Assembly (NCBI RefSeq): GCF_020536995.1
Contig: NC_068357.1
Span: 57,953,776-58,017,775 of the forward strand
Length of the DNA: 64,000 bases
From: Dreissena polymorpha
Taxonomy: Eukaryota > Mollusca > Bivalvia > Myida > Dreissenidae
Reading direction: 5' to 3'
In this document: positions 53,887 to 64,000 of the stretch, piece after piece
How positions within the stretch are numbered: the first letter of the stretch is position 1
How the letters are laid out: every line of letters starts with the position of its first letter
Translations under genes and position numbers: made by a program
Notes under the pieces: generated by a model
What the model saw: only the letters and a program-made list of their open reading frames with translations
What the model was told of the DNA's origin: nothing
Database searches by the model: none

Positions 53887-53892
53887 ATTAAA
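53887..53892 (+). terminator. Possible polyadenylation signal (ATTAAA) of the Cvsi-like gene
   Basis: ATTAAA variant signal 85 bases after the stop codon; no AATAAA is nearer. Confidence 0.4.
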
Positions 53893-55934
53893 TGTGTTGT
53901 TTTTATGATATAAAAGATTTGTCAATAGACGTTTTATCTTCAGTTCCCGTCGATTCTCGCGGCCTCCGGGATTTCAATCCCTCGAAAATCCAGGTGGTCG
54001 GTTTATTGCACGATCTTTGTTTCTAGTGTTTAATAATGTTCATGTACTTTATAATAGACACACGACTGTTGGTAAAACGTATTATATTAATGCCATATCT
54101 CAGATTGCGTGCATTTGATTATGCAAATCTGAACCACCGGTTTTATTATCCCAAATAAAATGTATGTCGTGAAAAACGGGTCGGGTTTTAGGCATAACCA
54201 GAAGAAATATAAACCTGTTAGTATTTTTAATTATTTTGTTAAGCCAAGCGAACTCTCATATTAATGTGTCCCAATTCCATGTATAACCTGGCGCTCAATT
54301 GACCATCGTCGCCTCAGGTACTACCGGTACTTTAAAGTTCCCCGGAGTACCCGGCTTCCTAATTAGTTCCGTTTTGCGACAAACAAGCAAGCTTACATGC
54401 GCCGGGATCGGGCATTGAGCCAAGGGTTTCACAACGGAGAGCCGCTTAGTATGTGCGTTAAGATCGGCTACCGTATACTTACCCAGAAAAAGTGCGGATA
54501 GTTTAACTGACCGCCGCGTTATAATGGATACACTGTTAATCAAAGCGCTGAAGGCACTGAAGATGTTCGCTATTGCGTAATTTAACACGCAATTCATTTT
54601 TGAAAATCAATCGCAAGTTTGAAATGAACACACGCCATTCAACTTTATTAAGTGTGTGTCATAGCGCACGGGTCGAGTTTTGTGTTCACTTTTTATCATC
54701 CTTATTATTTCATAGAAATAACTAAGACAAAATAAAAACAACATGCTTTTTGGAAGTTCTGACAGCATAGAAAGTATGATGAAAATGGTAATGATAACTT
54801 AATATAAAGAAAATTTGCAGTCACCATATTAAAGGAATATTTTTTTCTTATATCAAATGACTATCTCACCAAGAATATAAATTCATAATGAAAGTTCCGT
54901 GTACAAAACTTTTGATTTTTGACACCATATACAAATTCAAAATATACAACAATATTCGTATCTTGTATATGGAGGAATAAAAGTATATAAACATTGCTGT
55001 TTATGCTTTACTTATTACCCGAGCAGTTCACACGGTGTCAACAACGCTAACATAAACATAGGTATAGAGCACTCATGCGCTTTTAGGCATAGCTGTTTCA
55101 GTTTTCATCTTAGTGACTTTTACATAACGCCAACAGACACGCATGAATATTTTCGAATATTTAATAAGCTGATTCGAGTTACAACCTCTGAATTTTTGCT
55201 ACATCACTGCGTATGTGCTCAATTCAAAGGATGTAGCACTGTTCAGTGTAAGGAATTCCGGACTACTCTCTGTATGCTCAAACGACACAAATTGTGGCCC
55301 TGTTACAATTACGCGTTACAATCCATCTCGCAGAATTTCACTTTCGCCTCCAAGATGAGAAAACAATCATTAGCGAAATAGTATAGTGTCACGATAAGAG
55401 AAAATCGTTTAATTATCATACCACAATGTTTGCCGTACTTGGTCAGCACGTCTGGAAATCATTCCTTAATGTGTGGATAGGCTGCCATTATTAACAAGTT
55501 TGCTATTTTCAATTCAATTTTGTATCAAAAAGCATTGTTCTTAAATGTGGCATTTTCAATTCGCAATGAGATTTGTAATGACCCTCGTCATGTGAAAATG
55601 GGTCTTATTCCATATGCGCCCATCATATAAATAGCCCACTCAGCTATCACTCCTTCTGGTAAGGAGAAACATAACATATTGAGTGATTTTAAAGCGAACA
55701 GCATCGCCTATGGCCTGACTGCGCAAAAGCACATGTTGGGTTTAACAAACGCTTGCCGAAACGCATAAGACCCATTTTCGCATGACGGCGCTATTGACGT
55801 GTGATTTAAATGTGTCGAAAGAAAACTGCGTTTAAATCAAATATAAACATACTATATATTTCGATAGTGAAGAAAGATACTCATAACAAGGCATATGAGG
55901 ACACATATGAAGTGCTCTCCCGTAGTATTTTTTT
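53893..55934. other. Unassigned intergenic stretch
   Basis: A GC-richer block at 54290-54560 differs from its AT-rich surroundings but holds no convincing exon. Nothing else recognised. Confidence 0.35.
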
Positions 55935-57105
55935 ATTTTACTCACACTAATGTGTGGTTTGACAATGCTAACACACATTTCATGCGGTGAATATGCAGCT
56001 TACAAGTGAAAAACACAACACAATAGTTTAACTTTTGTTTAATTGTATTTAATTATTTAGAAAAGTAAATTGCTAACTTTATTTCAAAGTCAGCGTATAC
56101 GCCGACTACATTTTTAAAAGACATTTATTGTTATAAATATATTTAATATAATATATTAGGTTGTTTTCGGTTTTAGCGATTAAAAAGCATTTTCGAGGTT
56201 GCCTATAGTATGCCTGTAGTAATTGATGAACTCATATCCAACTGTCTATGTATTGAGAACTGTGAATATAAACAAGCTTAACCTTCTACTAACCTTCTGC
56301 TATTGCATTCGTATTATTATTATAAATTGTTTGTTATATTCGGGTTTAGCAATTATGAAACTTTTTTTTGTCTATCGTATCGCTGAAGTTATTGTTGACC
56401 TATAGATAATATGGGTCTTTGATATAAATAAGCGTCAACTTTTTCCCGAATCTCTCATTTTACGACCTGTACTACGTCATTGAGTTGTATGCGAGAGCGT
56501 AACCTATTGCGTTGTTATAACCCGTAAACTTTCCTTTGTTTATCGACAGACGCATCATGAATGCCAAAACAACCGTGAAAAAGAACCACGTGACCAAATA
56601 GGACGCAAAACGCAAATACCATGCGACTACGACTTTTATTATGTAAGAAAGCTCCGCAATTCCTTTGAAGTCGTAGCCTTGTGATTGCTATTACTTAAAT
56701 AATTGACCTCTAACTGAAGTAAGCAAAGGAAACGCAGCACCTTATTGACCCATTCCTTCTATGTGCGAAGGCAGATTGAATTTTACTAATGTATGGTTTG
56801 CCTATTATAACACACATTATAATGCGGTAAATATGCGACTAACAAGTAAAAAACACTATAATTAAACTTGTGTTTTGAATTAAGTTATTTAGAAAACAAA
56901 ATTCCAAACCTTATTTCAAAACAGCAAGACTACCTTTTTTAGAGAATATTATTGTTATATTTAAATGTTTTTTTAACAGTTTCAGCGATAATGAAACATT
57001 TTTTTATGTTGTCTATCGTATCCCTGTAATAATTGTTGAACTCGTGGTCAACGTATTATTAATTGAGACCTGTGAATATAAACAAGCGTAACCTTATACT
57101 ACTGC
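55935..57105 (+). repeat. Diverged direct duplication
   Basis: 55935-56290 and 56785-57105 share TTTAGAAAA, GTGAATATAAACAAGC and a run of smaller blocks in the same order; 56330-56560 shares further parts (TGTCTATCGTATC, CCTTTGTTTATCG). Old tandem duplication. Confidence 0.6.
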
Positions 57106-59019
57106 GTTATTCTCACACGGACTCCCCTTTGTTTATCGCCAGCCTCAGATTTATGAATGAGCTGAGCGAAAATACTACGTCAGTCACGCACACGCAGCAG
57201 AAAGTGGACTATTTTAATCATTCATAAACAATACCTCCGCGACACGTACAATACGATCATTGTTTATTGATTCTTTTCTATAAAACACCGTTCGAAAATA
57301 TTGAATGTAACACGATATTAACATAATGTTGCCATTTGTGAATACACATAATTGGAGAACTCGAACCTCTTGCATAAATTATACAACTCTTTCTTGCGTG
57401 GATACGCAACCGGGTATTGCGTTAATCATACCTAGTCGTATCGACCTGAATTTCACACTAAGCACTTTAGACGGGCGCTAAAGCGCCCATCTAAAAAAAC
57501 AATTGAAAACCAAACATTTTCAAAGAACATTGTAATATTCAGCATCCGTTGAAAAAAGTCTCCTTTTCTTGTTTTTTTGGTTTGTTCAAACTTACATTTG
57601 AACGTCTCTTCCTTCTGAAAGAAAAAATATCAGAATAAAGCGGTGCCAAAAGATCATAAAGATGCGGTGCTTTTACGGACATTGTTGAGCGGTGTTCATA
57701 TTTCTATAACGTCAGTGTTGAGCGGTGCATACTTGTAAATGTAAAAATCTCAGTTATATTCAACAAAGCATGCCATAATGTGTTGTAAATTGATTCTTCT
57801 ACCATAAAATACCGTTTAACAAAAAATCTTTCATTTAAAATGTTTAAAATCAGCAAAAAAACACACTATTTTTCGCGTCACGAAAGTCACTTCTTTCACA
57901 TGCTCAAGTTGTTTTTACTATTTTGAAATGAATATCGACTCAATTTTGATGCGGTAAACGGCAATTAGATGTAAAGTATATACTTCGTTCGATGTAATAT
58001 CTTTGTATTACAAACTTACCTTCTTTTCTCGTTTTTTTCTTTCATTTCTGGACTCGCCAAAAAGTTTGCGGCCATGTTTTTGACAGAAGGATACGGTGCT
58101 CTTGTCAGAAGTATAAAATTTCGACGGTGAGCGGAAAAGTTGTTGTATTCGCTTTATCACCGTGTTATACGGATGGCAAAAATTATGTCTCTTGACTAGA
58201 TCTAAAGGTTGAAGGTCTTATAATTTGAAGGCTATTTAAGTTTTCTCGACTCTAGAGATTTCTTATGAAAAATCATTAGTAGTAGAATAAAAAGTAGTCC
58301 GTGCACGCGACAGGTATATTCAACAAGGTGAGATACATGCTAGTTTATTCCATAGGGTGTTATACCGTCAATGTCGATATAAAATGGGATAAATGGCGAT
58401 CTACTATGCACATGTTTTATTGACGTACAAACGAGCGACTCGGCCAATTGAAGGCATGATATTTGGCATACAAATACGTAACCATTAATACAATTTGTGT
58501 GTATTTTAACAGACGTTGAGCTGTGTTGTGAGATGTGGACGGACCAAACGGTTTTAAGCAGTGACACGTAATTGCTTACACAATAGTTTTAACAACAAAA
58601 TTAAGTAATACATTGTATTTTATTAATTGTTACAAAGTGTACATTAAATACGTTCCCAAAACTACGCATAACAAATGCTTATCAGCAACTACATAACATG
58701 TATATGGCGAACAAAAACATTCAAAGACATTACAAAATTTACCACTGTTGTCTATGGATGCAATCTAAACTACACTAACTAAAGTAATTCTTTTAACAAA
58801 ATCTTAGATGAATTTTTAACGGATGCGGGCATCTCTCGGTAACAAATTCCAGTGTAATAAATTGCGTTGTGTCAACGATCCAAATGGTCAGTTATTGAAT
58901 TAAAGAAGAAACAAAAAAACATTGAAAGCAAAATCAGTTTGTAACTTTCCATTCTCAACACTATTTTCGATATGGTTTGTGACAGCTAGGAGGCGCAGAT
59001 CAGCAAATAATGTATAACC
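57106..59019. other. Unassigned intergenic stretch
   Basis: Contains a perfect-stem hairpin at 57467-57494 (GGGCGCT/AGCGCCC core with TTAGA/TCTAA outside, one mismatch). No exon or complete element seen. Confidence 0.35.
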
Positions 59020-59461
59020 AAGCCTTGCTCTAAGAAAACTGCACTAAATGCATTTGGGACAATACTTTTCACCTTGACTGGATTATGGTTTAGAAGAGAC
59101 GTCTTTTAATACTTTCCCCATCAGAAGCAAAGTGAAACCAGCATAAAACTCGCAGTCTGTTCAGGTTTTATGCTGTTTGCTACTCATCATTATCTAAGGG
59201 ATGGAAATGAAGTATTTAAAACTTCAATATATTAAGAAATGACTTAAATTTAATTGGATTTTCTAAAGGACTTCAAATGCAAAATGCGTTTATAAAGGGT
59301 AAAGGGTTTAAAAAATTGTCCCAAAGCGGTACCTATCGTGCCTGATTAACATGTGCAATACTGAACGCTCATGCATTGAGCCTGGTACCTATCGTGCCTG
59401 ATTAACATGTGCAATACTTAACGCTCATGCATTAAGCCTGGTTTTCCAAGAGGAAGGCTTA
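59020..59461 (+). mobile_element. GAGCCTCGTT palindromic MITE split by a fold-back repeat
   Basis: Left part 59020-59111, right part 59313-59461; between them a CAGCATAAAAC repeat (59112-59312). The right part holds a tandem duplication of 57 bp starting GGTACCTATCGTGCC. Confidence 0.55.
59112..59312 (+). mobile_element. CAGCATAAAAC fold-back repeat, nested copy
   Basis: AAACCAGCATAAAACTCGC and GTTCAGGTTTTATGCTGTTT inverted pair, ends AAAGGGTAAAGGGTTT. Same family as 18227-18430. Confidence 0.6.
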
Positions 59462-59766
59462 CTTTAATGGATCTCATAGGCAATTGAGGCTAAGTTATTA
59501 TTTACATGCATAACATCAAGGCAACTGGGTGTAAAACATTAAAACTTGAAAAATTACATTGACATTGGGTTACTTTTGGCATTAAGACAAATTTGCTATG
59601 GAAATGTTAGGATTGTAGAGGATGTAAATATCAAGATAAACAGATAATTTGTATCAATTTTTAAACACTGTGTACTCGATTATTTTCACACAAAATGGCA
59701 CAATGATGTATCACACTTTAAATCGATGTTATTATAATAAACGTAAGTAAAGTTTTCTTAATAAAG

Positions 59767-60042
59767 AACAAGAGATGTGTTTATCAGAAACACAATGCCC
59801 CCTACTGCACCGCTTTGAATTTATTTTTTACTTTTTACCTTGAAGTGACCTTGACACTTCACCACTCAAAATGTGCAGCTCCGTGAGATACACATGCATG
59901 CCAAATATCAAGTTCCTATCTTCAAAATTGCAAAAGTTATGGCCAATGTTAAAGTTTGGGACGGATGCACAGACTGACAGACAGACAGACGGACAGACAG
60001 ACAGTTCAACTGCTATATGCCACCCTACCGGAGGCATAAAAT
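59767..60042 (-). mobile_element. (GTCY)n / CTTGTT-type element on the minus strand
   Basis: Minus strand: TTTTATGCCTCCGGTAGG start, CTGTCTGTCCGTCTGTCTG tract, one core (GCATGCATGTGTATCTC) and 3' end with TGTGTTTCTGATAAACACA then TCTCTTGTT. Confidence 0.7.
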
Positions 60043-60217
60043 TAGTAAACAATTGAAATTCAACCAAAAAATATACAATTGCTTTGTCAACATTTTCAGG
60101 TTATCAGTCATATTAGGCAGAAATAATTATTTACTAGTACCAAAATAAAATAACTGTTGGAATGTGTCTGAGACTTGAAGTATCATGCATTTGACTTCAT
60201 TTTAATAAATATATATG

Positions 60218-60475
60218 TCTTGTTCTGAGAAAACTGGGCTTAATTCATGTGCGTTAAGTGTCGTCCCAGATAAGCCTGTGCAGTCCGCACAGGCTTATCA
60301 GGGACGACACTTTCCGCCTTGATTTTCGGTAAGGAGGGACTTCCTTGAAACTAAAAATACCATTAAAGCGGAAAGTGTCGTCCCTGATTAGCCTGTGCGG
60401 ACTGCACAGGCTAATCGGGGACAACACTTTACACATATGAATTAAGCCCAGTTTTCTCAGAACAAGACACATATA
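60218..60475. mobile_element. GAGCCTCGTT palindromic MITE, best-preserved copy
   Basis: Terminal inverted repeats TCTTGTTCTGAGAAAACTGG and two hairpin modules with GCCTGTGCAGTCCGCACAGGC, almost perfect; the whole element is nearly palindromic. Likely the youngest copy in the window. Confidence 0.85.
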
Positions 60476-61150
60476 TTGAAATAAGATTAAGATAAAATTT
60501 ATCCTGAGCATACAAAGCTTTTAAAAGAATGAAATGCAAGGAACAATAAAACCAGAACCTTGTTATGCATGTCAACTTTGTTGTGTTAACTCTCAAAATT
60601 CAGTAACAATTTGTATAAATTGTTTTTATTAAATTTGTATTGTTTTGCATTATACGTAAATGTGACAGAGATTGTCTACTTATAGTTTCATATACTTGTT
60701 TTATTATATTGACATCTATTTTTGGCCGGAGGCATTTGTTAACATATGGTAATAAACAAGTAAAAAGAAACAAAAACACAAATAAACTGGTGATTCAGTG
60801 GTAAACAGTGAACAGATTTGCATTAAAAATCTTCCTATACCTGTAACCGATTTATAACCAGAATGGAGAAAATCTATAATCTTTAAGTAAATGTAATGCC
60901 GTACGTTTGATACTGTTTTAATGAATGCTGAAAACCAATTTTAAAATAATTAAATTATACACTTCCGAAAGGATGCTGTGCTGCTTCTATCCAACATGTC
61001 ATAATAATACACAAAATATTTAATGGGGTACAATTTGACTTCAAACAAAGTAACAAAGAATTATTAAAATAAAGTGAGCAGACGTTTCAGTTAAATGATA
61101 CCAAAATCAACATTTCCACATTGGTGTATTTGGAAATAATCATGCATGTG

Positions 61151-61406
61151 CTACCTGTAGATTGGTGAGAATACCAAGGACAATTGAACTCCTAACTGTA
61201 TGATTTCAATGAATCTACCTGTAGATTGGTGAGAATACCAAGGACAATTGAACTCCTAAATGTATGATTTCAATGAATCTACCTGTAGATTGGTGAGAAT
61301 ACCAAGGACAATTGAACTCCTAAATGTATGATTTCAATTAATCTACCTGTAGATTGGTGAGAATACCAAGGACAATTGAACTCCTAAATGTATGATTTCA
61401 ATGAAT
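61151..61406 (+). repeat. 64-bp tandem repeat, four copies
   Basis: Units start CTACCTGTAGATTGGTGAG at 61151, 61215, 61279 and 61343, differing at one or two positions. Confidence 0.9.
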
Positions 61407-61730
61407 CTACCAGGATGAATATGCACATGCACGATATTTGATAAAATTGTTTGCTTTTGTTTTGCAGACCAAAACAATACATAATGCCGCTATAGCTAAT
61501 GATATAGTTTAAAGTATATTTTCAGTAAATGATTACATATTATAATGTAAGACTACAAACAATTGAACTCCTAAATGTATGAAATTTATGAATCTATCAG
61601 GATGGAAATGAACTTGCACGATATTTGATACAATTGTTTGCTTCTGTTTTGCAGACAAAACAATACATAATGCCGCTAATAACATAGTTTAAAGTATATT
61701 TTCAGTAAATGATTACATATTATAATGTAA
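61380..61730 (+). repeat. Tandem duplication of about 175 bp
   Basis: 61380-61555 and 61556-61730 share CACGATATTTGATA, CAATACATAATGCCGCTA and AGTTTAAAGTATATTTTCAG in order. Confidence 0.75.
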
Positions 61731-62074
61731 TATTATCATCAATAGCCATGTTATGCAGTCCTTTACCAAATAGTGAAGTACTTTGGTTATATAAAGGGCA
61801 GCTCTAACGAGCAAGGGGAACTCTATTGTTTTTAAAACAGAGAGGAACTCTTAAAGAAAGTCGTATGAAAATGTAAATACATTACTTATTTTCAAACAAA
61901 TGAGTTAATTCTTAACATACAAAAATATATTCTATTTAAAAAGATTTCAAAGAAACATCCTGATATTTTTTTTATAAAATCAAAGAATTTTCTCCTAACT
62001 GAGATTTTTGCTATCCAGTTTTGGCAAATAAAAGCCGATTATTAAAATGTGCCATAAAATGTGAAAAAGTGGTA

Positions 62075-62195
62075 AAATGCATGTGCGTACAGTGTCCTCA
62101 TAGATAAGCCTGTGAAGTCTGCACAGGCTCATCTGGGATGACACTTTATGCACATGCAGTAAACCCCCTTGTCACAGAGCACGGTCCAAATATAT
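62075..62195 (+). mobile_element. GAGCCTCGTT MITE, short copy
   Basis: ATGCATGTGCGTACAGTGTC at the left and GACACTTTATGCACATGCA at the right around one hairpin module. Confidence 0.6.
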
Positions 62196-63824
62196 GTTCA
62201 ATTTCTGACTAGATGGATGAGGCTGTAAATGATCAAATTGTGTGTTTTCTACAACTTAAAAACTTAATTTAAATATTGAATAACATTTTAAAAACTCCAA
62301 AATGCAACATACATGTAATAACTGTTCATACATTAATTTTAATCAACATGGTCTGATAAAGCACATTTAAAAATGAGGATTTCTTTACATTTGCGATTTA
62401 AGTACTTTCTTGCCAATGTCTACGTATTTTATGGTACGCTTCATAACAATGAATAAATTGAAAGCATAATTATGAGGAAACCAATTTAACAAGTTCATGT
62501 ATATATGATAACAACTTGCTACCCAGTCATTTGAAATATCCATGCACCTGTTTCACTAATGGTAACAAACAGCTGACAGTTTGCTTTTTTTTTTCAAGGT
62601 TTGAATAAGGCCCTTTAAAATAGGTCATTTCTTTTCAATAACTTCGCATAAAAAAAGGTACATTGTTAGTAGAACTGCTTAAATTTCTGTTGTTCACGTT
62701 TATTTTTAATGATTTTCAATGTAATATGAATTTCCAATGGCATGATGCATTAATCTTCCAAATTATTTAGTTAATTCAAGAACAAATTAGGGTCAATCAA
62801 CTTGAAGGAACAAAAAACCTTCTGTTTATGCATCATTGCAGAAATCATAACAGAATACATGGTAAAGCATTTTTGTCATTTTAAGTATATAAACAACAAA
62901 ATGTCCTTGTGAACGAAGTAAAATAGAGACCATTTAAATTAACAACTACATGTTCGAATAAATATACATTCAAAACTATGGTAACTATCACAAAATAATT
63001 CATCATGCACTGCACCAGAATCTAAAAAAGATCTGATTCAAGAATGTATTAGAAACAATAGGAATACATGTAAGTTAATTGCACTAACATAATCAAAGAT
63101 GATATGAAAGGGTTTGATGTAAGAATACATCATGACGGAATAGGTAAAGGAAGGAATATGTCACAGAACAAACATAAAGAAAACAAACCAAAGTTTAAAG
63201 AAAAATATATAATACTATGTTACTTGCAAAATATTGTAAAACAATTTATAAACATATGACCACACACATGAGCACACAAATGTTTAATGTGTCAAAAATC
63301 TATTGGCATTTGCTAATACTTAATGGACACAAACTGCTACACAAAGCTATAGGGCAGATCAGTCGTCTTCCATGGTACCCATACAACTAATAATAGTGCA
63401 TACTTTCAAATGAAACAGTTACCCTAATGTATTTTGTCAATGTACATGGTCAGGTCAGATAAAACATGTTTTTTTAATCAGCACATTTTATATTCCAACT
63501 GTGAACTTGGTTCAATTGAAAAATAATCACATAAACATGAGCATGTCAAATACCATTACACACATTAATAAACACCAATAAAAGCAGACATATTATTTGT
63601 GAATTTTAACACTGCACATCAATCAGTTTGAACAACTATGTGTGTACAAATTAACATAATAATGGCCCATTTTTAATATAATTCACAACAAGGGACAAAA
63701 TTGTCACAAAACCAGGTTTTCATTGTGAAAAAAAAATCTGATAAAGGGAGAAAACTCAAACTGAACTTTTGAAATGACCAAAAAAAATTAACCCCCTTTG
63801 TAATTTTTTTTTTTTTTTAAATCT
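62196..63824. other. Unassigned AT-rich stretch
   Basis: No exon, RNA gene or repeat unit recognised. Could be intron, or 3' UTR of a gene beyond the window, but nothing shows this. Confidence 0.3.
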
Positions 63825-64000
63825 ATTTTTAGTCGTGGCGACCTTGACATTGGAGATATTGACGTGATTCTTTCGTGGGACACACCGTCCCATGATGGTG
63901 AACAAATGTGCCAAATGATTTTAAAATCTCACAATGAATGACATAGTTATGGCCAGGACAAGCTCATTTATGGCCATTTTTGACCTTTGAACTCAAAGTG
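63825..64000 (+). mobile_element. Start of a further core-repeat element, cut by the window end
   Basis: GGCGACCTTGACATTGGAG, then GGCCATTTTTGACCTTTGA: the TGACCTTTGA/GACCTTGAC words are the complement of the AGGTCA words in the other core-repeat families. Only about one core is inside the window. Confidence 0.5.

Noticed and set aside
54290-54600. GC-richer block on the minus strand as an exon or repeat end
   Set aside because: The 100-codon frame has no recognised domain and no splice or repeat evidence.
57467-57494. Histone-type 3' stem-loop
   Set aside because: The stem-loop sequence differs from the conserved histone motif and no histone gene is next to it.

Overview
The window looks like nuclear DNA of a bivalve mollusc, most likely a dreissenid mussel. 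The reasons are split, spliceosomal genes with animal orthologues (NSUN5, GPR157), a small 12-cysteine secreted protein of the bivalve Cvsi protease-inhibitor type, AT-rich introns, and a very dense load of bivalve-style non-autonomous repeats. The species call is inference from repeat style and was not searched.

Three host genes can be supported, all on the + strand. (1) NSUN5, a 28S rRNA cytosine-5 methyltransferase: seven exons between 4508 and 23145 that splice in frame to 507 residues; the first exon is not found and probably lies upstream of the window. (2) A GPR157-like seven-transmembrane receptor: three coding exons, 32043-34892, 337 residues. (3) A Cvsi-2-like serine protease inhibitor precursor: three exons, 52477-53802, 88 residues, with a TATA box. 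They do not form an operon or obvious pathway; they are unrelated neighbours.

Region by region: 1-4500 holds a MULE-like MITE with 10-bp target duplication, a hAT-like MITE with 8-bp duplication and a small fold-back. 4508-23145 is NSUN5, whose introns are packed with nested repeats: elements with a (GTCY)n tract, tandem core repeats and a 3' hairpin followed by CTTGTT (Helentron-associated / pearl-like in layout), a 28-bp satellite broken by a TTAA-flanked MITE carrying a tRNA-like sequence and by a hAT-like element, and a SINE with 15-bp duplication. 23460-25560 is a decayed LINE. 26.2-36 kb holds the GPR157 gene in a cloud of palindromic MITEs. 37.66-51.11 kb is a 13.45-kb giant inverted structure: two arms of a 201-bp tandem repeat in opposite orientation, around a smaller inverted duplication and a 191-bp tandem array, with nearly the same axis near 44.2-44.4 kb. 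52.4-53.9 kb is the inhibitor gene. The remainder to 64 kb is AT-rich sequence with local duplications, two more MITEs, one minus-strand (GTCY)n element and a 64-bp tandem repeat.

The best candidates for something new are the 13.45-kb fold-back structure with mirror-ordered satellite variants, the TTAA-inserting MITE family that carries a tRNA-derived module, and the shared end structure that joins at least four differently named repeat families.
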